Assembly (NCBI RefSeq): GCF_900637185.1
Contig: NZ_LR134352.1
Coordinates: 3,338,001-3,402,000, forward strand
Origin: Nocardia asteroides
GTDB taxonomy: Bacteria > Actinomycetota > Actinomycetes > Mycobacteriales > Mycobacteriaceae
Direction of reading: 5' to 3'
Length of the DNA: 64,000 nucleotides
Shown piece by piece: positions 8,731 to 23,984 of this stretch (position 1 is its first letter; every line of letters begins with the position of its first letter). A program made the position numbers and the translations under genes. The notes under the pieces were generated by a model, which was not told the origin of the DNA, did not search any database, and was given only the letters and a program-made list of their open reading frames with translations.

Positions 8731-9957
8731 TCAGGATCCGCTGGGTACCGGGTCCCAGCGGCGCAGGATCCAGCGATTCTTGCCCAGCCCCTTCGCCGCG
8801 TAGAGGCAGTTGTCGGCCGCGGTGAGCAGTTCCCGCGGCGTGCCGCCGGTCAGATGCGACACGATCGCACCGAGGCTGATGGTGATCCGGATATCGTGCT
8901 CGGCCACCCGGAAGGGCGCTGCCACGGCGGCGCGGAGCAGGTCGACGACACCCTCCACGCCCGCCTCGTCGGCGGGCGGGGGCAGCACCACGATGAACTC
9001 GTCGCCGCCGATCCGGGCCAGCAGATCGGTCTCGGGATCCAGGCACGCCTGCAGGCGCGCGGTGACCTCGATGAGCAGGCTGTCGCCCACGGTGTGGCCG
9101 TACGCGTCGTTGATGTCCTTGAAACCGTCCAGGTCCAGCGCGCAGATCGCGGCCCGGTCGGCCGGCCCGGCCTCGTCGATCAAGGCGTCGAGCCGGGCGC
9201 GCAGTTGCCTGCGGTTGGCCAGGGCGGTCAGCGGATCGTGGTGGGCCTGCCAGTGCAGCAGGTCGGTGGTGGTGCGGTGCTCGGTGGTGTCCTCGCCGAA
9301 ACCGAGCAGGTAGAGGGTGCCGGAGGCGGAGACGCACCGGGTCACCGTCCAGGTCGCCCAGCCGTCGGTGCCGTCGGGGCGCTGGAACTCGCTCTCGATG
9401 CGGACCGTGCCGGTCTCGGAGCGTTCCAGCCCGCCGTGCACCATCTCCCTGGCGCTGTGCACGTCGATATCGGCCAGGTCGAATCCGGAGGTGCCCTGGA
9501 GTTCGGCCAGCGACTTGCCGGTGAGCCGTTCGAAGGCGGGATTGGCGTTGATGATGTTGCCGTTGGCGTCGCCGATGGAGATGGCGATGGAGGCGTGCCG
9601 GAAGGCCGCCTCCAGGCCCTCGGTGGCCGGTGCCGTCGCGGTGGCGGCGCGCGCGAAACCCTCGCCGAAGCCGCCCGCGACGGTGCCGAACGCCGCGGCA
9701 TCGGCGCCCGCTGTCTCGCTCAGCTCCCGCAGCGGCGGCATGGACCGGGCGATGGCCGCCGGGTCGGTACAGCCGAGGCGGTAGAGGGCGGTGGCGGCCC
9801 CCACGGCGACCTCGGGATCCGGCGTCGGGGTCGCGAGGGTGGCGCGCAGCCGATCCGCCCAGGGTTCCAGGAACGACGCGAGCTGATCCGGCGCGACCGT
9901 GCCCGGAGCGAGATCGCGCAGCCGCGCCGCCCAGCGCGCGGCGATTCCGGGTGACAT
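8731..9957 (-). CDS. PAS-GGDEF diguanylate cyclase
   Basis: A 408-aa protein: an N-terminal helical region (about 1-110), a PAS domain (about 120-250, including ISIGDANGNIINANPAFERL), and a GGDEF domain with an intact GGDEF at residues 317-321. It should make cyclic di-GMP. The residues where a product-inhibition RxxD site would lie read PETD, so feedback inhibition may be absent. No EAL domain and no membrane segments are seen. The ATG at 9957 is chosen because AGGAGG lies upstream; the open frame extends further but without coding character. Confidence 0.88.
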   Translation of the reverse strand: MSPGIAARWAARLRDLAPGTVAPDQLASFLEPWADRLRATLATPTPDPEVAVGAATALYRLGCTDPAAIARSMPPLRELSETAGADAAAFGTVAGGFGEGFARAATATAPATEGLEAAFRHASIAISIGDANGNIINANPAFERLTGKSLAELQGTSGFDLADIDVHSAREMVHGGLERSETGTVRIESEFQRPDGTDGWATWTVTRCVSASGTLYLLGFGEDTTEHRTTTDLLHWQAHHDPLTALANRRQLRARLDALIDEAGPADRAAICALDLDGFKDINDAYGHTVGDSLLIEVTARLQACLDPETDLLARIGGDEFIVVLPPPADEAGVEGVVDLLRAAVAAPFRVAEHDIRITISLGAIVSHLTGGTPRELLTAADNCLYAAKGLGKNRWILRRWDPVPSGS

Positions 9958-10213
9958 GTCGGCAGACCACCTCCTCGCCGCACGCTCTCGGCCACCAGCT
10001 ACATGCAGGCAATCGAAACTACCACCCGGACGCGGACGCCCCGGTGGGATCGGGTGCGCGGTGCCGCCGGACAAACAGGCCCGCCGAATCGGCCCGTCGG
10101 GCTGTGAGTGCGCACAGCGTTGCGGCGTTGTGCGGGCGGGCGCGGGGGAGCGGGCCGATCGTGGGAGGGGCGGGCGACATGTCCGCGCACCATCGCAGTA
10201 CTGGGGAATCGCA

Positions 10214-10891
10214 ATGAACACACCGGGTGACGACCACCTCGAGACCACCGCGCAGGGCTGCGCGCCGCGTGTCGCGCGTCGCGACATCGACCTCTATGTC
10301 TGGTCGGAGGTGTCGCGAATCCACGAGAACTGGCTGGGCCGCGAGGTTTCCGCGTCGACGCCGGCGCGACGCCACGCGCGTGTCGACGCCGAGGCCGCCG
10401 ACCTCACCGCCCGGATCCGCGCCGCCGAAGCCACCCTGCTCGCCGAGCTGCGCGCCACCTGGCGTGACCTGCACGGCACGCAGCTCCCGACCCCGGAGAC
10501 GGTCGCCCGTTTGCGCCGGACCGCGCGCGAGGACGCGCGCCACGCGGTGCTGTGCGCTCACCTGTATTCGCGGGTGCCCGCCGAGCTGATCGCCGAACGC
10601 CGCGGGGCCGAGTACACCGCCGCCGAGCAGCGGCTGTTCGCGGCGGTCTTCACCGACCTGCAGCGCTGGCGCCGCCGGGCGGTCCGCCCGACGGCGCTGA
10701 CCCGGTCGATCGTGGTGCGCACGTGGGGCACCGTCCGCTCCACCGAGTTCCTGGTGCTCGCGCACGCGCTGATCCAAGCCCGTATCGAGGACGGGCTACC
10801 CCTGCCGGTGACGCCGCTGGACCCGCTGGCGGCGGCACTGGCCGAGACGATCCGCGATCAGCTGGTCGCCGACGGGCTGCTGCCGGTCTGA
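10214..10891 (+). CDS. Hypothetical protein, unknown function
   Basis: A 225-aa, Arg/Ala-rich, probably all-helical soluble protein with a GGGGAA-type ribosome site just before the ATG. No signal peptide, membrane helix or recognisable motif was found. It is divergent from the diguanylate cyclase, and its last 34 bp overlap the 3' end of the convergent PucR-type regulator gene. A helical sensor or regulator is possible, but nothing in the sequence establishes it. Confidence 0.6.
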   Translation: MNTPGDDHLETTAQGCAPRVARRDIDLYVWSEVSRIHENWLGREVSASTPARRHARVDAEAADLTARIRAAEATLLAELRATWRDLHGTQLPTPETVARLRRTAREDARHAVLCAHLYSRVPAELIAERRGAEYTAAEQRLFAAVFTDLQRWRRRAVRPTALTRSIVVRTWGTVRSTEFLVLAHALIQARIEDGLPLPVTPLDPLAAALAETIRDQLVADGLLPV

Positions 10892-12084
10892 GCCGACGGC
10901 CTGCCGGTGCGTGGCGGCCGGGTGTCGACACTGCGCGCGATCATCGCCGAGCGCAGCTGCCAGAGCCCGGACCCCTGCGTCGGGTCCAGCCCGGTGAGCT
11001 GGGCGACCCGGCGCAGCCGGTAGTCGACGGTGTTGGTGTGGATGTGCAGCAGCCGCGCCGTGTGCTGACGGTTCATGTTGTTGGCGATGTGCACCCGCAG
11101 CGTCTCGTACAGCTCGGGATGAGCGTCCAAGGGGCGCAGCAGTTCTCCCAGCGTCGCGCGGCCCGGTCCGGGGCGGGTCAGCTGGTATTCCAGGGCGAGA
11201 TCGGTGAACCGGTAGAGACCGGGCGCCCAGTCGAGCCGCTCCACCATGTCCAGCAGTTCGTGGGCCCGCTGGGCCGCCGCCGGGATCTCCTCGGTGCGCG
11301 CGGGGACCAGGGCCGCGGTGATGTCGGCGCGGGCCGCGCGGGCGAGGGCGCCGACGAGCGCGTCGAGCTCGGCCTCGGGCGGGCGCTGGGCCGGGATCAG
11401 CAGGGTGCCGCCGTCGACCGAGAGCAGCGCGAGCGCCTGGTCACCGCAGTGCTGGGCCAGCGCGGCCTGCACGCGGCGCAGCGCGCGGCGGGCCACGACG
11501 GTGGCGTCCATCCGGGCGTCGCGCCCGTCGGGGTGCTCGTGGATCCACAGCGCCAGCACCGAATACGACTCGGCGACGACGATGCCGCGATCGCGGGCCA
11601 GGAGACCGGCGGGCGTGCCGGCCAGCAGCGCCGAGGCCACCGCGTGCACGGCGGTGTGCCGGGTGCCCGCGACCTCGCGGTGCTCGCGGATGTAGGCCTT
11701 GGTCGCGGTGGCGCACATCCGGTCGGAGGCGACCACGGCGCGGCGGAACTCGTCGCGCAGACCGGCGCGATCGCGCGGCACCGCGGTGCGGTCCAGCGCC
11801 TGGCGCAGTCCGTCGTGGATGGCGTGCAGCACGGTGTCGATCGGGATCTCGTCGTGGGCCCAGCCCGCGGCGGCGACGGCGAGCTGGTTCAGGACGGTGA
11901 CCTCGTCGTCGCCGTCCAGCAGCGCGCGCACGGTGGCCAGGCACTGCCGCGATACGGCGGCGTGCTCGGCGGGCGGGGTCCGGCGGGCGGTGGTGTCGGC
12001 ACGCCGGCCGACGAATTGTCCGGTGTGTGTCCGGGTCTCGCGCATCGGTCGCGCGGTCGCCGGGCGGTCCAGCTGGATCGTCAT
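10858..12084 (-). CDS. PucR-type transcriptional regulator
   Basis: A 408-aa protein with the C-terminal PucR/CdaR helix-turn-helix (VHIANNMNRQHTARLLHIHT then NTVDYRLRRVAQLTGLDP). The N-terminal two-thirds is a helical sensory region of the RsbRD/GGDEF-like type found in actinobacterial PucR proteins. The ATG at 12084 is preferred over one 10 codons upstream because GGAGGAG precedes it. It is divergent from the mycolyltransferase-like gene and could regulate it, but no paired operator was identified. Confidence 0.82.
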   Translation of the reverse strand: MTIQLDRPATARPMRETRTHTGQFVGRRADTTARRTPPAEHAAVSRQCLATVRALLDGDDEVTVLNQLAVAAAGWAHDEIPIDTVLHAIHDGLRQALDRTAVPRDRAGLRDEFRRAVVASDRMCATATKAYIREHREVAGTRHTAVHAVASALLAGTPAGLLARDRGIVVAESYSVLALWIHEHPDGRDARMDATVVARRALRRVQAALAQHCGDQALALLSVDGGTLLIPAQRPPEAELDALVGALARAARADITAALVPARTEEIPAAAQRAHELLDMVERLDWAPGLYRFTDLALEYQLTRPGPGRATLGELLRPLDAHPELYETLRVHIANNMNRQHTARLLHIHTNTVDYRLRRVAQLTGLDPTQGSGLWQLRSAMIARSVDTRPPRTGRPSAQTGSSPSATS

Positions 12085-12413
12085 CGTTGACTCCTCCGTG
12101 TTCACTGTTGCCACGACTGTAGGTTGAGCGACTGCTCACCTTCTACTCCTCTTTGAAACCGTGCCCGGACTGCGGTTCTGAGCGTCTCACCTGCGGAAAT
12201 GTGAATTCACTCGCGTGGATGCGCGGCGCGGGTGGACATTTCGGAAGGCGACGCTCAGTTTTTCGGCGGCGGCCGGGACTGTGCGGGGCACCAGCGCGTC
12301 CCCGGCCGTTCTGGGCGGTGCCCAGACTGCGCGGAAACCGTGCCGGGCGACCGGGTCCGGGGTCCTACCGTTGCGGCGAATCGCCGTTCTCGCAGCCGAT
12401 GACGAGGTGCCGT
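12085..12413. other. Divergent intergenic region, PucR-type regulator / mycolyltransferase
   Basis: This 329-bp gap holds a perfect 10-bp palindrome, GTGAATTCAC (12201-12210), and two copies of GAAACCGTGCC about 180 bp apart. No convincing sigma-70 promoter or RNA gene was found. Confidence 0.4.
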
Positions 12414-13505
12414 ATGGAGATCGAGATCGCCGCGCGACTGCGCGGCTGGGCGGCGCGGATGGTGGTGCCGCCGGTGGTCGCGGTGCTGGCCGTCGCCGGT
12501 GGCACCGCCGCCGCGGCGCCCGAGGACGACCCGGCCGCCCCCATGCCCACGCGCGCGGTGACCGACGCCCGGCCCGCCGCCAACGGGTCGCGGCTGGTGA
12601 GCGCGCGGCAAGGTCCGGGCAGGCTCGTCGACATCGCGGTGCACTCCGAGTCGATGAACCGGCCGATCACCGTGCAGGTGCTGCCCGCGCCGGACAGCTC
12701 GCGGCCCGCGCCCACGCTGTACCTGCTCAACGGTGTCGACGGCGGCACCGACACCGGCGACTGGACCGACGGCAGCAACTGGCTCACCAAGACCGACGTG
12801 CGCACCTTCTTCGCGGACAAGCAGGTCAATGTCGTGATGCCGGTCGGCGGCGGTGCGAGCTTCTATACCGATTGGCACAGCGACGATCCCCGGCTCGGGC
12901 GGCACCGCTGGACCACCTTCCTCACTCGCGAGCTGCCGCCGGTGCTCGACTCCGCGTTCCGCACCACGGGGGTGAACGCGGTGGCCGGGCTGTCGATGGC
13001 GAGCGCGGCGGTGTTCCAGCTGGCCATCGAGGCGCCGGGACTGTTCCGCGCGGTCGCCGCCTACAGCGGGTGCGTGCGCACCAGCGACGCGAGCGGGCAG
13101 GCGCTGGTCGACGCCGTGGTGATCGGGCGCCAGGGCAATCCGCTGAACATGTGGGGCCCGCCGAGCGATCCGCGCTGGCGCGCCAACGACCCCTACCTGC
13201 GGGCGGCCGAACTACGCGGCACCGAGGTCTATGTGGCCACCGGCAACGGCTGGCCCGGCTCGCTGGACACCCTGGACGGGCCGGATGTGCGGGGCAATCC
13301 GGTGAAGCTGGCCGACCAGCTGCTCATCGGCGGCGTCCTGGACGCGGTGGCCTATCGCTGCACCCTGCAACTGCGAGACCGGTTGCGGGAGCTCGACATT
13401 CCGGCGACCTTCGACCTGCGTCCCAGCGGCACCCATTCCTGGGGCTACTGGGAGCAGGACCTGCACCGCTCGTGGCCGATGCTGGCGGCGGCGCTCACCC
13501 GGTGA
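12414..13505 (+). CDS. Antigen 85-like mycolyltransferase/esterase
   Basis: A 363-aa exported alpha/beta hydrolase. An N-terminal hydrophobic segment (MVVPPVVAVLAVAGGTAAAA, ending near residue 36) is a signal peptide. The nucleophile elbow GLSMAS places Ser at residue 194, and GTHSWGYW places the catalytic His at 341; both motifs are characteristic of Ag85/Fbp enzymes, which transfer mycolates to trehalose or arabinogalactan. GAGG lies 6 nt before the ATG. It converges with the GT39 gene, ending 1 bp from its stop. Transferase rather than simple esterase activity is inferred from family. Confidence 0.85.
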   Translation: MEIEIAARLRGWAARMVVPPVVAVLAVAGGTAAAAPEDDPAAPMPTRAVTDARPAANGSRLVSARQGPGRLVDIAVHSESMNRPITVQVLPAPDSSRPAPTLYLLNGVDGGTDTGDWTDGSNWLTKTDVRTFFADKQVNVVMPVGGGASFYTDWHSDDPRLGRHRWTTFLTRELPPVLDSAFRTTGVNAVAGLSMASAAVFQLAIEAPGLFRAVAAYSGCVRTSDASGQALVDAVVIGRQGNPLNMWGPPSDPRWRANDPYLRAAELRGTEVYVATGNGWPGSLDTLDGPDVRGNPVKLADQLLIGGVLDAVAYRCTLQLRDRLRELDIPATFDLRPSGTHSWGYWEQDLHRSWPMLAAALTR

Positions 13506-13506
13506 G

Positions 13507-15075
13507 TCACCGCGCCGGTCGCGCGGTCCCGTCGACGAACCCGAGCGTGCGCAGTGCCGGCCACAGCGCCGCCCAGGTGACGTGCGGTGTGCGGCACAGC
13601 CACACCCCGACAGCGCGATTCACCCCGGGGTGGCCGAGTGGTTCGTCGATCCGGGCGAGCATCGTGGTGTCCGCGCACGCGACGCCGAGCACCACCCCCG
13701 GGTGGTCCACGCCGACGTACAGGACGGCGCCGGTGTCGTCCGGCGGCGCGGCGAAATAGCCGTACCCGCGATTCGGGCTGTACACGGCGGGCAGGCCCCG
13801 CGCGGGGCCGAAGTACTCCAAAGCCGCTGCCTGCCAATAGTTCTGGGTGACCAGGACGAGCCCGTTTCGGCCCTCGGCCGGCAGTGCGCGGTACGCGCCG
13901 TCCACCGTGGACACCAGTTCGGACCAGCCGCCCTGGCCGAAATACTTGCTGCGCGCGTCGTTGTCGGCGTAGTCGTCGGTGGGCCGGGTCAGCCGGGACT
14001 GCGGCAGCGGCAGCGCCAGGACCAGGACCAGGCAGGTCGCGGCGGCGATGCCGGTGAGCAGTCCGCCCGCGATCCGGCCGCGCCGGGCGAGCCCGACTTC
14101 GGTCAGATGGACCGCGCCCGCGGCGAAGAGTCCGGGAAACGCGCCCGCCACGAAGTAGGGCCGCAGCCCGCCGAGCGCCACCCCGCCCAGCCCGAGCGCG
14201 ATCATCGGGATCAGGAAGTAGTAGGGCCGCAGGCGTGGCGAGCGCAGCCCACCCCACATCCCCACCAGCAGCAGCACGCCCAGGGCACCCGTGATCTGGA
14301 TCATCGTCCACGGCACCATGATCGGGCTCGCGGTGGCGAGCTGTTCGGCGCGCACGACGGCACCCATCGACACCTGCGGCCAGCCGCGCTCGTGCTGCCA
14401 CCACAGCACCGGAACGGCCGCGCCCAGCAGTAGCGCGGACCCGAGCCACCAGGCCGGGCGGCGCAACATCGCGCGCGGACCGAACAGCAGCACGCCGAGG
14501 GTCAGGCCCGCCCACACGATCGGGATCAGCCATTTGACGTGGAAGTCCAGCGCCGCCACCAGCCCGGCCGCCACCAGCAGCGAATCGGCGCGGGTCCGCA
14601 CCCACCGGATCAGCAGCCACGCGACCACGGCCGTGAGGGTGACGTCGAGGGCGAAGGTGCTGAGCATCGCCGACTGCATCACGGCCAGCGGCGTGGTCGC
14701 GTAGGCGAGCGCCGCCACCGTCTGCGGCAGTCTGCCGCCACCGAACTCCCGGGCGAGCACGGCACTGAGCACCACCGCCGCCAGCGTGCACAGCACCGCG
14801 GGCAGGCGCAGCATCGTGGTCGATCCGGGAGCGAGGTGATCGGCCAGCGCGGCCAGCAGCGGAACCACCGCGCCCTGATCGGCGTAGCTCACCGAGGGGC
14901 GGTGCCCCGCGGCGACGAAATACAGTTCGTCGCCACCGATCCGGTAGCGGTCCAGCCGCAGCAGGAACAGCGTGGCCGCGACCGCGACGACGACCGTCAC
15001 CTCCCGCCAGGCGAACGGTGGCAGTTCGGCGGGCGGGGCCGGACGCACGTCCGGTACCGGGGCTCGGTGGGTCAT
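13507..15075 (-). CDS. GT39-type membrane glycosyltransferase (GT-C fold)
   Basis: A 522-aa polytopic membrane protein with about 10 hydrophobic helices and a C-terminal soluble domain. The first loop has the acidic motif GGDELYFVAAG followed by SYADQGAVVPLLAAL, typical of actinobacterial GT39/ArnT-like enzymes that use polyprenyl-phosphate sugars outside the membrane. The start ATG overlaps the MmpL stop (ATGA), so the two are translationally coupled. In this locus it may glycosylate an exported lipid or a wall polymer; the acceptor is not known. Confidence 0.82.
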   Translation of the reverse strand: MTHRAPVPDVRPAPPAELPPFAWREVTVVVAVAATLFLLRLDRYRIGGDELYFVAAGHRPSVSYADQGAVVPLLAALADHLAPGSTTMLRLPAVLCTLAAVVLSAVLAREFGGGRLPQTVAALAYATTPLAVMQSAMLSTFALDVTLTAVVAWLLIRWVRTRADSLLVAAGLVAALDFHVKWLIPIVWAGLTLGVLLFGPRAMLRRPAWWLGSALLLGAAVPVLWWQHERGWPQVSMGAVVRAEQLATASPIMVPWTMIQITGALGVLLLVGMWGGLRSPRLRPYYFLIPMIALGLGGVALGGLRPYFVAGAFPGLFAAGAVHLTEVGLARRGRIAGGLLTGIAAATCLVLVLALPLPQSRLTRPTDDYADNDARSKYFGQGGWSELVSTVDGAYRALPAEGRNGLVLVTQNYWQAAALEYFGPARGLPAVYSPNRGYGYFAAPPDDTGAVLYVGVDHPGVVLGVACADTTMLARIDEPLGHPGVNRAVGVWLCRTPHVTWAALWPALRTLGFVDGTARPAR

Positions 15076-17231
15076 GGCGTCTCCGGGAGGTGTCGGGTGC
15101 GGTGCAGACGGGTCAGCCACGCGGGCGCCCACCAGCAGGATTCGCCGAGCAGGGCCATGGTCGCCGGGACCAGCAGTACGCGCAGGACGGTGGCGTCGAT
15201 CAGCAGCGCCGTGACGAGGCCGAAGGCGATGTACTGCATCATCAGCAGGTCCGACCAGGCGAAGGCGCCGGTGACGACCAGCAGGATCAGCGCGGCCGCG
15301 GTGATGATCCGGCCGGTGCGGGCCACGCCGTCGCGCGCGGCCGCCGTGGTGGTGGCGCCGTGCGCGCGGGCCTCGACGATGCGCGACAGCAGGAACACCT
15401 CGTAGTCGGTGGACAGGCCGTAGATCACCGACACGATCACCACCAGGATCAGCGCCATGATCGGTTGCGGGGTGAAACCGATCAGCTCCGCGCCGTGCCC
15501 GCCGACGAAGATCCAGGTGAGGATGCCGAGGGTGGCGCCGAGTCCGAGCAGATTGAGCGCGGCGGCCTGCAACGGCAGGATCAGCGATCCGAAGGTGAGC
15601 GCGAGCAGCACGGTGGTGGCGAGGAAGACCAGCGCGATCATCCATGGCAACCGGGCGACCAGCGCGTCGATGCTGTCCTGCTCGACCGCGGGCTGACCGC
15701 CCACCAGCAGCGTCGTCCCGCCGGGTACCGGCATCGAGCGCAGGAAGTCGATGGTCGCCGCGGCGTCCGCGGACCGCGTGAGCACCGTCTGGGTGGTGAG
15801 CACCTGCGGCTGGAACGGCGAGCGCAACAGCGCGGGGAACGGCGCGGCCAGACCGGGCGCGGAATTGGCGGTAGCCAGCACGGTGTCGGCCGCCCGGGCG
15901 TCGAAGGTGACCACGACCAGATCGACCGGGTCGATCCGGCGCAGCGGGAACAGCGCGTCGAAATGCTGCTGCGCCACCCGTTGCGGATGCTGCGGCGGCA
16001 GGAACCGCTCACTGATCGAGCCGAAGGCCAGCTCCCGCATCGGCAGGATCAGCAGCAACAGGCCGATACAGATCGGAATCGCCACCGCGAGCGGTCGTTT
16101 CATCGCCGCCCCGGCGATCCGGCCCCACCGGTTCGCGGCCACCTGTTCCGGCGGGGGAACCCGGCGGAACCAGTCGACGCCGAACCGGTCGACCCGCCGT
16201 CCGAGTACCGCGAGCAGGGCGGGCAGCAGGGTGACCGAGGTCAGCGCGGCCAGGGAGATGGTGATGATGGCGCCGTAGGCGAACGAGCGCAGGAATCCCT
16301 GCGGGAACACCAGGATGGCCGCGGCCGCCACGGCGACGATGGTCGCCGAGAACAGCACGGTGCGTCCCGCCGTCGCCACCGCCCGGCGCACCGCCGCCTC
16401 GACCTCGTGCCCGGCGGCGAGCTCCTCCCGGAACCGGCTCAGCACGAACAGCCCGTAGTCGATGGCCAGGCCGAGCCCGATCATCGACACCACCGGGGAG
16501 ACGAAGGAATTCACCTCGGTCACCAGGGTGAGCACACGCAGCAGCCCCCACGCGCCGAGCACGGTGAGCCCGCCGACGAGCAACGGCAGCGCCGCGGCCA
16601 CGACCCCGCCGAAGAGGAAGAACAGCAGCACCGCCACCGCGGGCACCGCGATCAGCTCCACCCGCCGCTGATCGTGGGCCATGGTGTCGGTGAGGGCGGC
16701 GGCCACCGGCTGCCCGCCCGCGACCTCCACATCGAGACCGGGAAAGACCAATTCGTCCGCCACCGCGCGGTAATTCCGCAGCTGTGTCGTCGCGTCCGAA
16801 CCGGCGACGGCGACGGAGGCGAACGCGTGCGCGCGGTCGGTGGAACCGAAGATATCCGGCAGCGCCAGGCCGGTGGCCGTCGGCCAATACGCGCCGTTGA
16901 TCTTGGATATCCGGTCCGGAAACCGGTGCGGCAGGGCATCGAGCTGTGTGACCACCCGGCCGGCGAATTCCGGATCGTCGATCGTCTTTCCCGCCGGGGC
17001 GTGGAACAACAGAATGAGGTCGCCGCTGTGATCACGCCCGAACGTCCGGTCGCGTAATTCCGCCGCGCGCACCGATTCCGACGACGGATCGTCCCAGCCG
17101 GCAGAACTCAACCGCTCGCCGAGGCCGAGTCCGTACCCGCCCAGTGCGAGCAGACCGGCCACCGTCACCACGATCACCAGATAGCGGCGCCGCACCACCA
17201 CCTCGGCCCACTGCGTCAACTCGGCGAACAC
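15072..17231 (-). CDS. MmpL/RND-family lipid transporter
   Basis: A 719-aa protein with the MmpL layout: one N-terminal helix, a periplasmic domain, five helices, a second periplasmic domain and five more helices. The paired Asp-Tyr motifs of the proton relay are visible in GLAIDYGLFVLSRFREE and GLSTDYEVFLLSR. GGGAGG lies 5 nt before the GTG at 17231, favouring it over an upstream ATG. Being divergent from a MAS-type polyketide synthase and PapA-like gene, it probably exports their lipid product, as MmpL7, MmpL8 and MmpL10 do in mycobacteria. The substrate is inferred from context only. Confidence 0.88.
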   Translation of the reverse strand: MFAELTQWAEVVVRRRYLVIVVTVAGLLALGGYGLGLGERLSSAGWDDPSSESVRAAELRDRTFGRDHSGDLILLFHAPAGKTIDDPEFAGRVVTQLDALPHRFPDRISKINGAYWPTATGLALPDIFGSTDRAHAFASVAVAGSDATTQLRNYRAVADELVFPGLDVEVAGGQPVAAALTDTMAHDQRRVELIAVPAVAVLLFFLFGGVVAAALPLLVGGLTVLGAWGLLRVLTLVTEVNSFVSPVVSMIGLGLAIDYGLFVLSRFREELAAGHEVEAAVRRAVATAGRTVLFSATIVAVAAAAILVFPQGFLRSFAYGAIITISLAALTSVTLLPALLAVLGRRVDRFGVDWFRRVPPPEQVAANRWGRIAGAAMKRPLAVAIPICIGLLLLILPMRELAFGSISERFLPPQHPQRVAQQHFDALFPLRRIDPVDLVVVTFDARAADTVLATANSAPGLAAPFPALLRSPFQPQVLTTQTVLTRSADAAATIDFLRSMPVPGGTTLLVGGQPAVEQDSIDALVARLPWMIALVFLATTVLLALTFGSLILPLQAAALNLLGLGATLGILTWIFVGGHGAELIGFTPQPIMALILVVIVSVIYGLSTDYEVFLLSRIVEARAHGATTTAAARDGVARTGRIITAAALILLVVTGAFAWSDLLMMQYIAFGLVTALLIDATVLRVLLVPATMALLGESCWWAPAWLTRLHRTRHLPETP

Positions 17232-17567
17232 GCACGCCTCCCACCTGTCGTCTGCGGCTGGGCGCACCGGATCACGGTGCGCGTCCAGGCGAAGATGGCA
17301 GCATCGGGGGCGCACCGCGACGGCGAAACGGCAAGGTTCCGGCCGATCACAATGAATTCCGGAACGGCGTTGTGACTATTACCCGGCGGTGCCGGAGCAG
17401 CCCGTCGAACGGCATTTGGGCAGCGTCACAACAGTTTCCGGAAACACCCGTCGGAGTTTCCAGACGTCGCAATTCGCGCCGTCGGCGCGACGGCGTCCTC
17501 CTACGTTGGGCAGCGGCGGTCGCCGGAGGGTGATCGCGGCAACGGACTGGGACGCCGGGAGGAATTC
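17232..17567. promoter_or_regulatory. Divergent control region, MmpL / polyketide synthase
   Basis: This 336-bp gap contains a perfect palindrome GTTTCCGGAAAC (17434-17445) with a further GTTTCC half-site starting at 17453 and a related TTCCGGAA near 17355. These may be operator sites for coordinated control of both transcripts. A good ribosome site GGGAGGAA ends just before the polyketide synthase GTG. No RNA gene was seen. Confidence 0.35.
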
Positions 17568-23966
<6,399 letters not shown>

Positions 23967-23984
23967 GTACGACGGGGTGACGCT

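Noticed and set aside
12153..12413. In-frame upstream extension of the mycolyltransferase containing KPCPDCGSERLTCG, like a zinc ribbon
   Set aside because: It would put the signal peptide in mid-protein, and a good ribosome site precedes the ATG at 12414. The motif is probably chance.
15076..15645. Upstream extension of the GT39 gene giving a 712-aa protein
   Set aside because: The extension is a shadow of the MmpL gene in another frame; the ATG at 15075 overlapping the MmpL stop gives the normal family length.
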